From Hemicentrotus pulcherrimus (taxonomy: Eukaryota; Echinodermata; Echinoidea; Camarodonta; Strongylocentrotidae), in assembly GCA_003118195.1 (NCBI GenBank), contig BEXV01000002.1:357786-421785 (forward strand): a stretch of 64,000 nucleotides of DNA, written 5' to 3'. Below the pieces are notes generated by a model. The model saw only the letters and a list, made by a program, of their open reading frames with translations, did not search any database and was not told the origin of the DNA. Position numbers and translations under genes: made by a program. Below, one piece after another: positions 13,701 through 25,314 of this stretch. Numbering within the stretch: position 1 is the stretch's first letter; each line of letters begins with the position of its first letter.

Positions 13701-14728
13701 TATCTTGCAGACAGTTGTAGAGCAATTCATAAGATGCGATATTTGAGTCACACTTGAAAATGCCAATAGGATCTCAGTACCCTCCTGAACCACTCCTACA
13801 TTAATCGATCAGTCACTCCTTTCGACTCAAGTCGATAATAACAGGCACTAGAACACCTTCATCCACTCACACGAGGAGCCTTTCTACTCACAGTTGGACT
13901 GAAAAGGTATGCTTCAAACGTCGAAAGCTAGTGATGTAAAGTTGATCTCCTGTCACATGGTACTTGTAGTAGAATTCTCTATGAATGGAACAAGGGCGCT
14001 CTTCCGTTTTCACATTCTCTTTTTAAAGGCCTCTACATTTTTTCCGGTGTTTTTTTTTCTGACATTAAGAGGCCCTGAGCGTGGCTTCAGGTTGCCTTCA
14101 AGCTCTTTTAAGTGGATAACATGTTAATTGCAATATTTAAAAAGAGGTTAGATAAAAAAAATGAAACGTCAGGGTAATATTATGCATAATAATGAACACC
14201 TTTTACTAGAATTTAACCACAATTTGAAGAGACCATCCAAATTAGACATGATTTATAATTACCCAAAAGTTGGTAAGACTTCAAATTATGTGTAGTAGTT
14301 TTCAACCCAAATTTTCTTCTCCAATTGTGTGTGGCTCCTCAAAAACACTTCAAAAGCAGTGAATAAACAAAAGTCGCAGCGATTTACCTCAATCGTATGA
14401 AATATTTATTTATGAAAAATACACGACTGTTAAGGCTTCAGAGACCGCCTTATCGATGATGACAGTGAAAAGAAGAAGATTAATATCCAGTTTAAATATG
14501 ATTCTTGATTATAGAAGTGATAAATGATTATTGATTGTAGGGAAAGTGGATCTTCTCTGTTACTTTTCGTCAACAAGATTTCATTCTGGGTGATCATCAA
14601 AGGACTACCTCCTAAACCTTTTCATTTCTAGAGTCCACCAACGATGTTATAAATTAACGAGAAAACCAAAGTAACCAATTCAAGTTTACTTTCGTTTATT
14701 CAACTAAAGACTGCCCTAGCTTTTTTGT
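10723..14728. other. No gene recognised; one reported repeat motif near 11955
   Basis: Only short frames occur. Around 11957-12000 the - strand carries TATGAAGGCCGAAACGTTCG, a motif I associate with ends of Penelope-like and related elements, but no element could be delimited. Confidence 0.4.
13261..13286 (+). repeat. ATTT tetranucleotide microsatellite
   Basis: About six perfect ATTT units with no associated feature. Confidence 0.9.
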
Positions 14729-14739
14729 TTAAAGGTTTC

Positions 14740-14965
14740 TAACAGTTTGGGTAAAATTTTGAAAATTGGCTGGACAGTGATTCTTTACAATTTTGATATA
14801 TTTGGAAGTATTATAAGCACTAACAAATTAAGCCCTTAAAACACTTATGCTTTCGAGAAAATTTGAATATAACAATTTACCGGTGCTCCCGGTAACTTTT
14901 GATAAATTTCAAATAGCACCTACGGCCGTACATGGTAGCTGCGACCATACAAAAACGGGAACTAG
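14740..14965 (+). repeat. Dispersed repeat, copy 1
   Basis: It aligns in inverse orientation with 28205-28445. Shared blocks are AAAATTTTGAAAATTGG, GTGATTCTTTACAATTTTGA, ATTATAAGCACTA, GCTCCCGGTAA and GATAAATTTCAAATAG. The left end near 14729 contains TTTAAAGG, like the TTAA-flanked elements elsewhere, but no terminal inverted repeat was found. Confidence 0.6.
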
Positions 14966-15368
14966 AAAGGTATAACATGGATCTAATGGCGAAATTACAT
15001 CGTGGCGTGTCATACACCGTTTCTACTTTATTACAATCCGCCTGGCGTCTTTTTGTTGGTTCGTCGTTTCTGTCAAAATATTTCTTTGCTCATCAAAATG
15101 TGAAACTTGATTAATGTAGGGTTTTCCCCGTCGATAATGAGCCATGTTATCGTGATTTTGTTGGTATTAGGTCCATGGTGTGACTACCGCACATCATTCA
15201 TTATTTTAAAAAAACTGATAAAGAAGGCTTGAATTTTGCACAATAGAAATTGGGTATCAGGTAAAATGACACGCATTGCTTTGGAAATAGATGTGATATC
15301 ATTAAGTAATAACAAATATATTTAGGGAAAAAAAAGTATTAAAGATGAGGATTTCCTTGATAACAAAT

Positions 15369-15595
15369 AAACACACACACAGGCACAAAAAATACACACA
15401 TACACAAGCATACACACGCGCACACTTTTTTCTTTTCTTTTTTTCAATAGTTTTTTTTTGTATTGATTCGGAACAATACAAATCAAGCTTACATATAAAA
15501 AAAAAAGTTGCCCCCCCCCACACACGCACTCACACTGACACACACACACACACACACACACACGCATATATACACATGTATGTATATGTATATAG
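15369..15595 (+). repeat. Compound AC-rich microsatellite region
   Basis: AC repeats at 15369-15425 and a purer (CA)n at 15537-15563 flank T-rich and A-rich runs, and a C run at 15511. His/Thr-rich frames here are artefacts of the repeat. Confidence 0.85.
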
Positions 15596-16801
15596 CATGA
15601 TTGGAAAGACCTTCAAGAAAATCAATCTACCGGGTAGCTCCTTTAGCGAGCACTCCACTACCTTTTTACTTTTATCCGAATATGATGCTACTGAATGTGT
15701 TCTTATTTCTCGAAAGTCTTTGTTAAAGCAAGACTACCTTACTAATATAACGCAGAAATTACTCATATTTTGAGTAGGATTCATACAGGTGTACATTCAT
15801 AGATAACGTCATAGTTTATGGAATATTTTTTAGTGAAATCCACTTTTGTTCACTATTTTTAAAATACTCTTAGTGTATTTTACTTTCTTTTATATGTAAA
15901 AATACATTTGAATAAAATAATTTACACTATCACCGACGTAAATATATTAATATTAAAAGAAAAGATTTCTAACTCGCATCCTGGCTAATATCAATTCTTA
16001 TAGAATCACAGACGTCAAATGTCAACATATTCGAACAACGTCACATACGAAAGATGTAATATCTCTTTTTGAGCAGTAAAACCAAGGAAATCGCATATTT
16101 TATAGACAAATATGTAAATCAATCACCCTCCAGAAGATGAAAGAATGAAGGAGTGGTGAGAAGAGTGTGAACATTGGGTCATTTTTGTATGGCTCTATGG
16201 TTTGACTTAGTGTGAAAATGAGAAAGCTTAGTCGAAGAAGTGAGGTGTGTTTGGTAAGCATGTGAGTCAAATGAAGCTTACAAGATTGTCCTGTGGTCTC
16301 CCTTGGTGTGAGATGTTGGAACTATTAACCCACACCAGGGACTTGCTATTCACCGAGATCAAATAATATGCCAGCTATGTGAGGAAACACTATTTCTTGC
16401 GGGACATCATGTCTACTACCAAATCCTTGTCCTAAAAATGTAGGATATGACACAGAAATCGTGTATATCTATTCCTGAAATATTACTAAACATAGAAGTG
16501 AAATGAAACTGAATAAAGTGGATACGATAAGCCTATAGCATAATTTTACAGCGAATATTACAAAGTATTTATATAAAAAACTGTGAAAAATATATTTTCA
16601 CGATATCTCCATGATTTTATCTTATAAAATTATGGGTGCTGGTCCATTCAACAATCGAATGACACTAACATATTTACAACAGTATACGCTTGAATGAGCA
16701 ATGGCTTTATTTCAAACACTCGCGAAAATTGGTTTGCGCATAAATCCTGCAGTTTTGAATTGGAGCAAAGTGCATAAAAGTCAGCAATTGCAGTAACTCT
16801 G

Positions 16802-17477
16802 TTAAAGGGATAGTTGAGTTATATTGCAGCGGGCGCTACACAAAATATTTTTTTTGTTGTGAGATAATGAAAAACTGAGTGTCACTTTGATAGAACATAT
16901 AATATAAATGACAAAATCATCTTTGTTTGATCAAAGAAGGGTTCAGAGACGGCTGAAATATCCATAAATATAACGATTTCTAATACTTGTGTACCACAAC
17001 AAATATTAGATAATTTGAAAAAATGGAACAGCGCCTTTTACATCGTATTTCAGCCAATGCCGATGTTGGCTTTTTACTTGTCATTGGGGACTTTTAGATT
17101 TGCGTGGACTGATACGCGTGACGTCCATTCAAGGCAGTGCATTAAAAGGATGTCGATCGTAGCATAGACCTATTGTATTCGTACGAATCTAAAAGTCCCT
17201 ATTATCGTACTGGTTATTTTACGCACAACCAGCCGCCCCATGTATTGTTATTTTTGATTAAATAATTAATCAACGGTCACCGTACTAGTTTGAAAGTGGA
17301 GCTGGATTGGTATGATCGTAATGGCTAAATTTCACACATATTGGGGTCTAAAATTACCTTAATAGCAAGTTTAGGTTCTAAAAGGGCACTAGAAATGGCA
17401 TAGGTGAGAATAAGAGCAATAACCATGCACTTTGAAGGCATTTGCAGTCTGAAAACAGAACTCAACTATCCCTTTAA
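16802..17477 (+). mobile_element. TTAA-flanked miniature element, family A (complete)
   Basis: It is flanked by TTAA at 16802-16805 and 17474-17477. The termini are AGGGATAGTTGAGTT and its inverse AACTCAACTATCCCT. It is about 676 bases long without coding capacity. An inverted, diverged second copy lies at 5066-5598, and shared blocks include CAACCAGCCGCCCC, ATTTCTAGTGCCCTTT (inverted) and CAAAGATGATTTT-like words. The perfect termini suggest a fairly recent insertion compared with the other copy. Confidence 0.75.
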
Positions 17478-17819
17478 CTTTCCATAATTGATGTGAACTT
17501 TCGTTGAACTTTGACCATACATTTGAAGTCACACTGAGTTTCGATTTTTGTATTTATTTTTTTATTGATATATTTATCATTTTGAGAGAATGTTAATGCA
17601 GTACAGAAGATGTACATACATTGTTAAACTTTTATAAAAGAGAGATAAAACTAATTTCAAACGATTCCATCTAATTCTCATGATGCGCTGTCTGAAGCAT
17701 GTGAAAAAAACATGTCGTGCAATCTATGTCTATAATTTCACAAGGCTGTTTACTTAAAGAAAACCGAAGCATTATACCCTTGTGAATAAATATGTATCAT
17801 TCTAATACGATCCACACAA

Positions 17820-18105
17820 AAATAATGATAATAATAATAATAATAATAATAACAGCCTAAAAGTCCATTCCAAATTTTATTAAACCGAAACGGTTATTCT
17901 TTTTGCCCAATTGATCGTAAGCCCGGCAGCCACTGAGCAGCGCGGGATCGACGTTGCTCTATTCCCTTATTGTTGAACGCCAAACAAGGTAGCAATAACT
18001 CCCACCTTTTAACGTCTTTTAGTATGATGCGGCCGGGGTTCGAACCCATCGACCTCCCGGTTGTGAGGCGGACGCTCTACTGACTGAGCCAACATGATGT
18101 AAATG
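17820..18105 (-). mobile_element. tRNA-derived SINE with ATT-repeat tail
   Basis: Read on the - strand, the head (18105 to about 18030) contains an A box (GGCTCAGTCAGTAGAGCG) and a B box (GGGTTCGAACCCC) at tRNA-like spacing. A body of about 170 bases follows (TGTTTGGCGTTCA, CAACGTCGATCCCGCGCTG, AGTGGCTGCCGGGCTTACG), ending in a run of ATT trinucleotides at 17820-17855. The acceptor stem does not pair as in a working tRNA, so this is a SINE head and not a tRNA gene. It is a Pol III-type, LINE-dependent element. Confidence 0.75.
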
Positions 18106-18819
18106 ATATATGCTGAAAAGATATCACCTGCAATGATGGAGGTGGTGGAGGTGGTGGTGGTGAAAGGGGATGATGCAGCGCTTCCAAACACATCCATTGA
18201 ACCCCTGTCTTTAGAGGATGCCGCCCCTCTCCTTTATCAATTTCTGGATATGCTACTCAATACCGCTATATTTGGGTTAAAGACTGATTGTTTGGGTAAA
18301 TTATTGATAGTTAAGAGAGCACATGCTTTAATTGCCTCATTTGCCCTTAGATTCAATCAAAGACTGAAACATTTTTGCGCAAAACATTTCCGCGAGTTTT
18401 TTTCTAATCGAGATAATCCAGTGCTCACTCAATTGCCACCCGAATGAATATATCCTCACACATAATGTAATTAGAAGAAAATCATGCAGATATCGTGGAA
18501 TTATGATTTTGGAGGGTGTTTTCAAAGTTTTTATATTTTTAGGACAGCTGAATTACGTGTGCTGTCTTGAAGCGCCAATGGAAGCGACATTGTATAAGAA
18601 CTAATGTACAAACTGTGGACATTGCTTTGAATTGCTGGCGTGTGCACTTTCCAGGCTTGATTAGCGCAGGTATCAACGCAATCAAAATGACGCTCGTGTC
18701 TTACTGGCTTGTAAGTGGATTAATTCAAAGCATTTCATACCGTGGATCACCATGTCCTTTTAAATCACATGTTGATTCATCGTATAACAACATACTTAGA
18801 CCTCAGACAACTTGAATAT

Positions 18820-19096
18820 AGATGAATGTCGGCCTGTGTAGGTGTGTAAAACAATAATTGAGTTTACCGAGGGAAGCCTCATCAGCACCAGTGCTGTTTC
18901 GTCCTGAGGGCCCTGCAATTATTAATACCCCAGCAATTGTCATGTACCATTTTACACCTGGGTGGAAAGGGGCAAATGTGAATTGATATCTTTCCAAATG
19001 AGATTAGCCCAGGGTGAGATTCAAACCCTAGAATTCGAACGCTCAACCTCTGGATTGAGAGTCAAGTGAATAAACCACTGAACCCGACATCTACAT
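18820..19096 (-). mobile_element. tRNA-derived SINE, second family
   Basis: On the - strand a tRNA-like head (GGGTTCAGTGGTTTATTCAC as A box, GCGTTCGAATTCTAGG as B box) begins near 19096. The body includes CACCCAGGTGTAAAATGG, AATTGCTGGGG and GGGCCCTCAGGACGAAAC. The head differs from the element 700 bases to the left, so two SINE families sit side by side in the same orientation. The 3' boundary near 18820 is approximate. Confidence 0.65.
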
Positions 19097-22000
19097 GACT
19101 ATGCAGACAGTTTGATCTCATATGATATAAAAACAAGCTACAGAAACCAAACACATGTGCACTACATGATCAAATTGTGTCTGAAACATGTTATGCTCGT
19201 GACGGAAACAAGGATGAACAGGACAAATTAATATTGCAATCTGCCTCCTGCAAGTATACCGACGTACAAAACGTTCGATACATCAATAATTGTACTATGA
19301 CAGATGAACATGTCAGAATTTTTCGCTAGATTAGATGTCTTTTTTTATGAATACTGACACATACTCCAGTTCATCTGTGTCATATAAAATTATCAATGCG
19401 TTTCTTTGAGAGAGGAAATATATAGCTCACGTTGTTTCACAGATATACCCATAAATGCCAGTCATGAAAACAGGGTTTTTTAAATCCAATTTTGGATTCC
19501 TAATAATTTTAACATGGTCACTATACAGTGTCCATTAAGACAAAAAAGCGTTATGTGGCTCATAAATGAAAATGACGCCTCAAGAAAGCATATCATTGAC
19601 TGCAAAGTAAACCGAATGTGTAAGTGCTGCTCCAACGATAAATGTATATATGTGTTATATACTTGAATAAAGAGGACAAGAACCGTCTAAGGAATTGCTC
19701 ATCAAAAGTCAAAGACCTGCAAGCCCTGAAGGTAATTGGTAGAAGGCGATGGATATGACGAGGGGTGAATGAGATGGCTAATCATCTGGGGTAAAATGGG
19801 AGGAACCACCAACTCACAAGATAGGAATAGTGCGAGAATAGAAAATGAATATTGAGGCCTTTTCGTGAGCTGGAATATACAGACGCCACACGAACACTTA
19901 GCCAAATGGAGAAATCGACCAAGTATTTCCGGACACGTCGATCCAAATACCCGCTAAAACTTCTCCGACAGCTCGCGCCAATTCAAATTACTTCTTCAGA
20001 AAGGCAATTGTGACATGTGAGGGCGCATTTTATTCAACGAGATGACGCAGTCGAATTTACCAAAAGTTGAGACTTTAATTAATGGTCTACGTCTAACTAT
20101 GAACTCAATACAAGGAGCACTGAATGTAATTTTCCCTTTTTTTAAAATTCTTTTACGAAAACTAGTTCGACTTAATTCATCGTAAATACAACTTTATAGT
20201 TCAAGCAAGCACAATCTCGACCAGTAATCGATCTGGTATTGGCAAACATCCTCATCTTTGAACATGACACCATTTTGAAACAACGGTACCTAATACAGGA
20301 AATGGTTGGCGGCCATTTGTAGAGCATTCGACAGTTCAATTACCCTCCTCGGACTGTTCTATATGAGGAACTTTCGTCTTGTTGTATATCGTCAACAACT
20401 CGATTGCTATAAAAAAAATCTTTTCTCAGTCGTTTAAAAGGAAATCATAGTTTTTAATTGGGATTCTAGTTCAGTGGAATAAACATGAAATTCAGACAGA
20501 GTGTTGTGACCTCATTTACGCATGCGTCTCAGCCATTGCGCACGCAATGACTCTCTAGATCCGCTGTGTACTAATTCCAACACGGACAAATCGTTTTAGT
20601 TTTGTAGTACTTTTGTCAACGTCATCCTTAAGTTAATGACGCCAGGGAAAATGGTAGTTTCATATCATGTTGATCAAGTGATTATGAATCATGTGTCTTG
20701 CTTACTCCCCTATTGAACAATGACAGGGATTTACGAACATACAGAATGTTATAAAATGTCAATACATGCTAAGACGTTAGTCCTCCAAAGCCTCCCTTTC
20801 ATCTAGGCCTATTTGTTTAGCCATCATCTTTAAATGATCGGTATACAACTACTCCGATCTTTTGGTTATAAAAGTACCTATCAAATGGACCTTTTGTTTT
20901 AACTTCACATTGAATTTGTCTTTAGAGCACAAAAGGAAAGAGGCGGACTCGTTGAAGGTTTGAGGGGCTTTTCTAATATGACACTTCCTCCCAAATCGGC
21001 TTTTGTCACAAAGTATGTCATTGAATTGCGCATTTATCGGGACATGTACAATCCTCTTTTGCTTCAACAACAAAAAACAAACAAAACAAAAAAATTATAT
21101 ATCCAAGAAAAAAAAAATGCGCAGGCCTTCCCAAGATTTAAAAATCAGGTACAAGAGTTTACTCATATCCAATATTAGGCTTTTATGTATTTTATGTATA
21201 TGAAGAATTTCCAATTCAGATGCAAAGCAAGTAAATTTGTTAATAAGAAAAAGCATAAAAACAAAAACAAACAAACAAACCAAAATAAAATAAATCAAAC
21301 AAATCAAAAACAACATGGCAGGTTGATGGTTAAATAATTCTTTACAAATAATGCTAGAACATTATAATTCTTATCTCTGTATCTATATTTTCATAACGTG
21401 ATGCGCATTTCCTTGTAAGCCTTTTCTATATGTGTCTGTATTTTCACGACGTGACGCACATTTCCTTATCGTAATTTACAGCACCATTCGAAATATATTC
21501 ATGAGACAATATTGTAGAAAGATATGTCAAACGTTATTGGATGAAACGAGGCGAGTATACCGTTCGTATTTCCTACCAACTGCATGTTACAGACACTCGG
21601 TTGTTCATCAAAACATTTTTCAATGTTTTTCGCCGGTAGCGGAATTCATAACGGAGAAACATCACAAATCAATGGGCTTTGAAGTTCGGACGTATGCATC
21701 TCTGAACATTCCGGCATTTTAGGCCAGATCAGAATGAAACCCCGGGGAGCATCGTCTAATGTTTATGACTATATGAATTGATTTGAAAGACAAGAATGAG
21801 AATATTTTCCCCGAGATGGTTTCAGGGGATTAGACTTGGCCGAAGCAAAATACGTCAGCCGTAGAAAAGTCGAGGTATTAGGAATAGGGTTTCCTCCAAT
21901 CTCAGAACTCCCTAGCGTAATCTAGAGGATATTTCCACTCGTAATCCACTATAACCTGGTCAATATACGATCCAATCATACTTTTTTCCGCAAAAGAAAT

Positions 22001-23397
22001 TTCAGTCAATATCTGATCCGTGAACGTAGCGCCATTATTAATAGATTTTCAGATATTTTACACCACCTGAGAAAGTTACCAGTCTATAACCAGGAAAGAT
22101 AAAGAGAGAGAGAGAGAGAAAGGGAGAGAGAGTGAAAGGAAGAGAAAGGGAGAAAGAGAGAAAGAGAGAGAAAGAGAAATAGAGCGAAAGGGAGAGAAAG
22201 GAAGAGAGAGAGAGAGAGAGAGAGAGGGGGGAATGGGACAAGAAGAGAAAGAAATTTATTTTTGAATAAAGCAACGAGGTTAAATAATATTTTTAATAGT
22301 TTTTATATTATGTTAAAAATAATTTAACATACAGGAAAAGCATGGTATTTTCTTCAAGGCCGGAGATGATAATGCATCTGTGACTTATCATTATTATTGC
22401 ATTATGACGATGAAGAAAATTTATTTTATCATCGTAAAATGGTAACCTAAACTTTTTGTTTTATTATATCATACGTACGTGATGAAATTCCCCGAAATTT
22501 GAATGTTATCTTAGGAGTCATATTCATATTTATATGAATAACAAAAGTGAAAAGTTAACCGTGCAAGCAAGGTGATCCACGTCAATGCCCAACAAACATA
22601 AAAATACGTTTCTTTGAAAGGTTTCAATTACTTTGGAAGTATTTAAATTATTACAAAGATTTACAAGTTTCACATCATGAACATTCTTCATTTGTTTGTA
22701 CAGTAATTATCGTTCTCACAAATATCTAATTTTTTTCAGTTTTGATGAAAGGGAATGGTAGAAAAGGGTTTGCGAAAAAATGTCTTCTATATCCCTTGAT
22801 ACGTATAATATATAAGAAAACATTTGCGTTGGAGAATAAACACAACATTAATTAAAAATGGTAACTTGCAGAAGTTGTAGCTTACGAATAAGTTCATGTT
22901 ACAGATAAGTACAAAGTATGGTAACATACAACTGATTACAGTAAGATTGGGGATATAAAACTCATTTCCCCCGCCATTTCCCCCACACAAACACATGCGC
23001 ACACGGGAAGAAACACACGCACTCTCGCGCACACACACTTCTGCACTTTTTTGTTTTATTATTCTTTTATGTTTCCCATATCTGGATAAATATATTACAA
23101 TATTTAAACTAATCTATATTTTAATATGTTTTGAAATATTTGAATTATGTTTGTAGTTTTACATCATAGATACCCTTTCCCCAAAATGGTAATCAATTTA
23201 CAAAAACGGAAAGAGATCGAGTATGAGTGTGTAGACAATGGATAAGGATATGACTTTCAGTGCCAACGAAGATGTCAGAGAGTCCTTTGAGATCCTGATA
23301 CGTTCAAAATACGTTCAAAATCGTCAACAAAATGATGGGATTGAATCGTGCAATATTTTGCAATGTGCTATCGCAATATAAGTATTTCAGCGCGCAA
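19097..23397. other. No gene recognised
   Basis: The region contains the AG microsatellite at 22097-22230 and short frames without recognisable domains (for example 21432-21722, 96 codons). No RNA gene or mobile element ends were found. Confidence 0.4.
22097..22230 (+). repeat. AG purine microsatellite tract
   Basis: About 130 bases of almost uninterrupted purine on the + strand, made of AG and GAAAG units. Homopurine mirror stretches of this kind can form triplex DNA. Confidence 0.9.
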
Positions 23398-23571
23398 TCA
23401 GCAAGGGTAAGAAGTCGTTACAGTAGTAGAAGAGTCAGTGGGCGCCTTATACGGCAATGTTAGTATCCAAAGAAACATTGGCGACGTCAAATAATCTCTA
23501 CGAGAAGTTTTCCAGACGAATCCGTTGTACTCATCATTGGGCGTCGTGTGGCCGCCTTGTAGAAATCCATA
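23398..23571 (-). CDS. Candidate terminal exon of an unknown gene (57 codons plus stop)
   Basis: On the - strand a T-rich tract ending in ATATCACAG leads into 57 open codons and TGA. The peptide opens Y-G-F-L-Q-G-G-H-T-T-P-N-D-E-Y, contains S-R-R-D-Y and a hydrophobic P-M-F-L-W-I-L-T-L-P-Y-K-A-P stretch, and ends in a Ser/Thr-rich tail with a final P-C. Codon and base composition are far less AT-biased than the flanks, and the residue mix is protein-like and not repeat-like. I do not recognise the family. Partner exons would lie at higher coordinates on the - strand. One possible small exon is at about 26411-26455, after a good CTCTTCAG acceptor; this is weak. Confidence 0.4.
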   Translation of the reverse strand, partial: YGFLQGGHTTPNDEYNGFVWKTSRRDYLTSPMFLWILTLPYKAPTDSSTTVTTSYPC

Positions 23572-24216
23572 CTGTGATATAACTAAAAAAGAATGTCAAT
23601 ATAGGACTTTATTTATGGTATAATGGAAAATGTAGTGAATGAAATGAACGAGAATTGGAAAGCTGTAAGGAAAAGATGTTAAGGATCTAGGACGTGGTTG
23701 TGTTTATCCTTAACATGGCAGTAAAAAGAAGGTATTATTGTGATCTATGGATGCCGTCTTTCGAAAGATGCTTCTTTAAAGACGACACAAGAATATAACA
23801 ATTTTAATCGCAATTGTAACAAGAAAACTGTACGGTGGCACAAAATTCTAACCTGCCAAACGAAAGAATTCCTGTCTTCAATCATGGAACCGCAGAATAT
23901 TTTCACGTCTCTCGGAAAACTGTCGTGGCTTAAACCACGATGAACTACTCTTACACTGAAAACAAACTCAGTTTATTTTTAAGGGGAGGAGGGTGTTTAA
24001 GCTTCAAAATACAGCAAGCCCTTTTAAAAGGAAGAACTATGTCTCCTGACAAAGAAAGTTATCTTTCCAAATAAACAGGAGGTAACTCTGAGAATGCTAC
24101 TAATCTTTGTTTAGAATAAAGGGAGAAATGAAAGAAAATGTGAACTAAATAAGTCACGATTTCTTCCCGCTATTCCATCCATACAGATTTATTCTCTGTT
24201 TTCTTTCTTTCTTCAG

Positions 24217-24338
24217 ACGCTGCAGTTCGTAAGCTATCAGTTATCATGAGGGGCGACGTCAATGACCGTATGAACACAACCTATGTAACATTTTGGCAAA
24301 ATTTTAGCATTCTATCTCAAGACGTACTTTGGATTTAG
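24217..24338 (+). CDS. Weak candidate terminal exon, unknown product
   Basis: A strong polypyrimidine tract plus acceptor (TTTCTTTCTTTCTTCAG) is followed by 39 open codons in one frame, beginning with two bases of a split codon and ending at TAG. The peptide (A-V-R-K-L-S-V-I-M-R-G-D-V-N-D-R ...) is not recognised. An acceptor-like tract can occur by chance in such DNA, so this is only a pointer. It points away from the - strand candidate at 23398-23571, so both could not easily belong to one gene. Confidence 0.2.
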
Positions 24339-25269
24339 CCGAAGTCAGATCTGATTACTACACGAATCATGGCAGGACTATTTATCATATAAGGGAACTG
24401 AAATAGTTCTGTATAATGCTCTCTTGGTTCATTTATTATCTTATCCTATCCCATCCCGTCTTTCCCATTCCTATCCCACATTTGTTTGTTTTCAGCCTTA
24501 CATGCATAGGGTGACATTCTCATCTGACTCACGCATGGTATACTTCGTTAAATATATACAATCAGCATGTATAACAAATAACTTAACTACAGGTGTTAGA
24601 TAGTTGATTATGTTTGTCTTATCTTGTGATGAGTTCTACATTTTAATACCATTTAAGAACTATACACACTAAAAAAATATGTATAGCCCTTTGCTACTTT
24701 CATGGTAAATTATGTTTTATATTCAAATAAAAATTAATTGTACGTGTGGATACGTCTTGTCATTTGACTCTGCCTAAAATATTGTTCTTTAATTCTCTTT
24801 CATGATTTTATTTTATATGTTTATTATTGTCGATGTATTATGTCTTTAGTGCCCAGTCTGTTATGAAGTATTATACATAATGAAATATGAAAATGTTACT
24901 ATTAATATTTGTTGTCATGACAGCTATAGATTATACATGAATATCAAATTAACATGTATCAAATTACAAAAATTTGTTAGACATACTAGGATTTATAATT
25001 TTCTTCAGATAAAACGCAAATTAAAAATGCAAAAACTAGCGAAAAATTAAAGGTTGAGTGCCGTGGGTGAAACCATCGGTCTCGTGGGAAATGTTTACCT
25101 CGAACACATTATACTGCGTTTTACCCCGGCTAGTAAATAGGGTAAGTAGATGACGTCATTTTGAAGGCCATTTTTTCTTCAGAGTATTTTAATAAGTGGA
25201 TTGCTTCTTATAACCGTCATCCATTTCGACACCACAATAATATTTTGTAAAGGCTATAGAAATCCTAAG

Positions 25270-25270
<1 letters not shown>

Positions 25271-25313
<43 letters not shown>
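25271..25313 (+). repeat. AT dinucleotide microsatellite
   Basis: About twenty TA units with one G interruption. Confidence 0.95.

Positions 25314-25314
<1 letters not shown>

Noticed and set aside
15345..15773. 142-codon open frame rich in His and Thr
   Set aside because: It is produced by AC microsatellites and A/T runs.
18030..18105. Functional tRNA gene on the - strand
   Set aside because: The A and B boxes are good, but the acceptor and anticodon stems pair poorly and a SINE body with a repeat tail follows directly.
18103..18447. 114-codon open frame on the + strand
   Set aside because: It starts inside the SINE head and a GGT-rich low-complexity stretch, and the rest matches nothing I recognise.
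22038..22274. Ser/Leu/Phe-rich frame on the - strand
   Set aside because: It is an artefact of the AG microsatellite.
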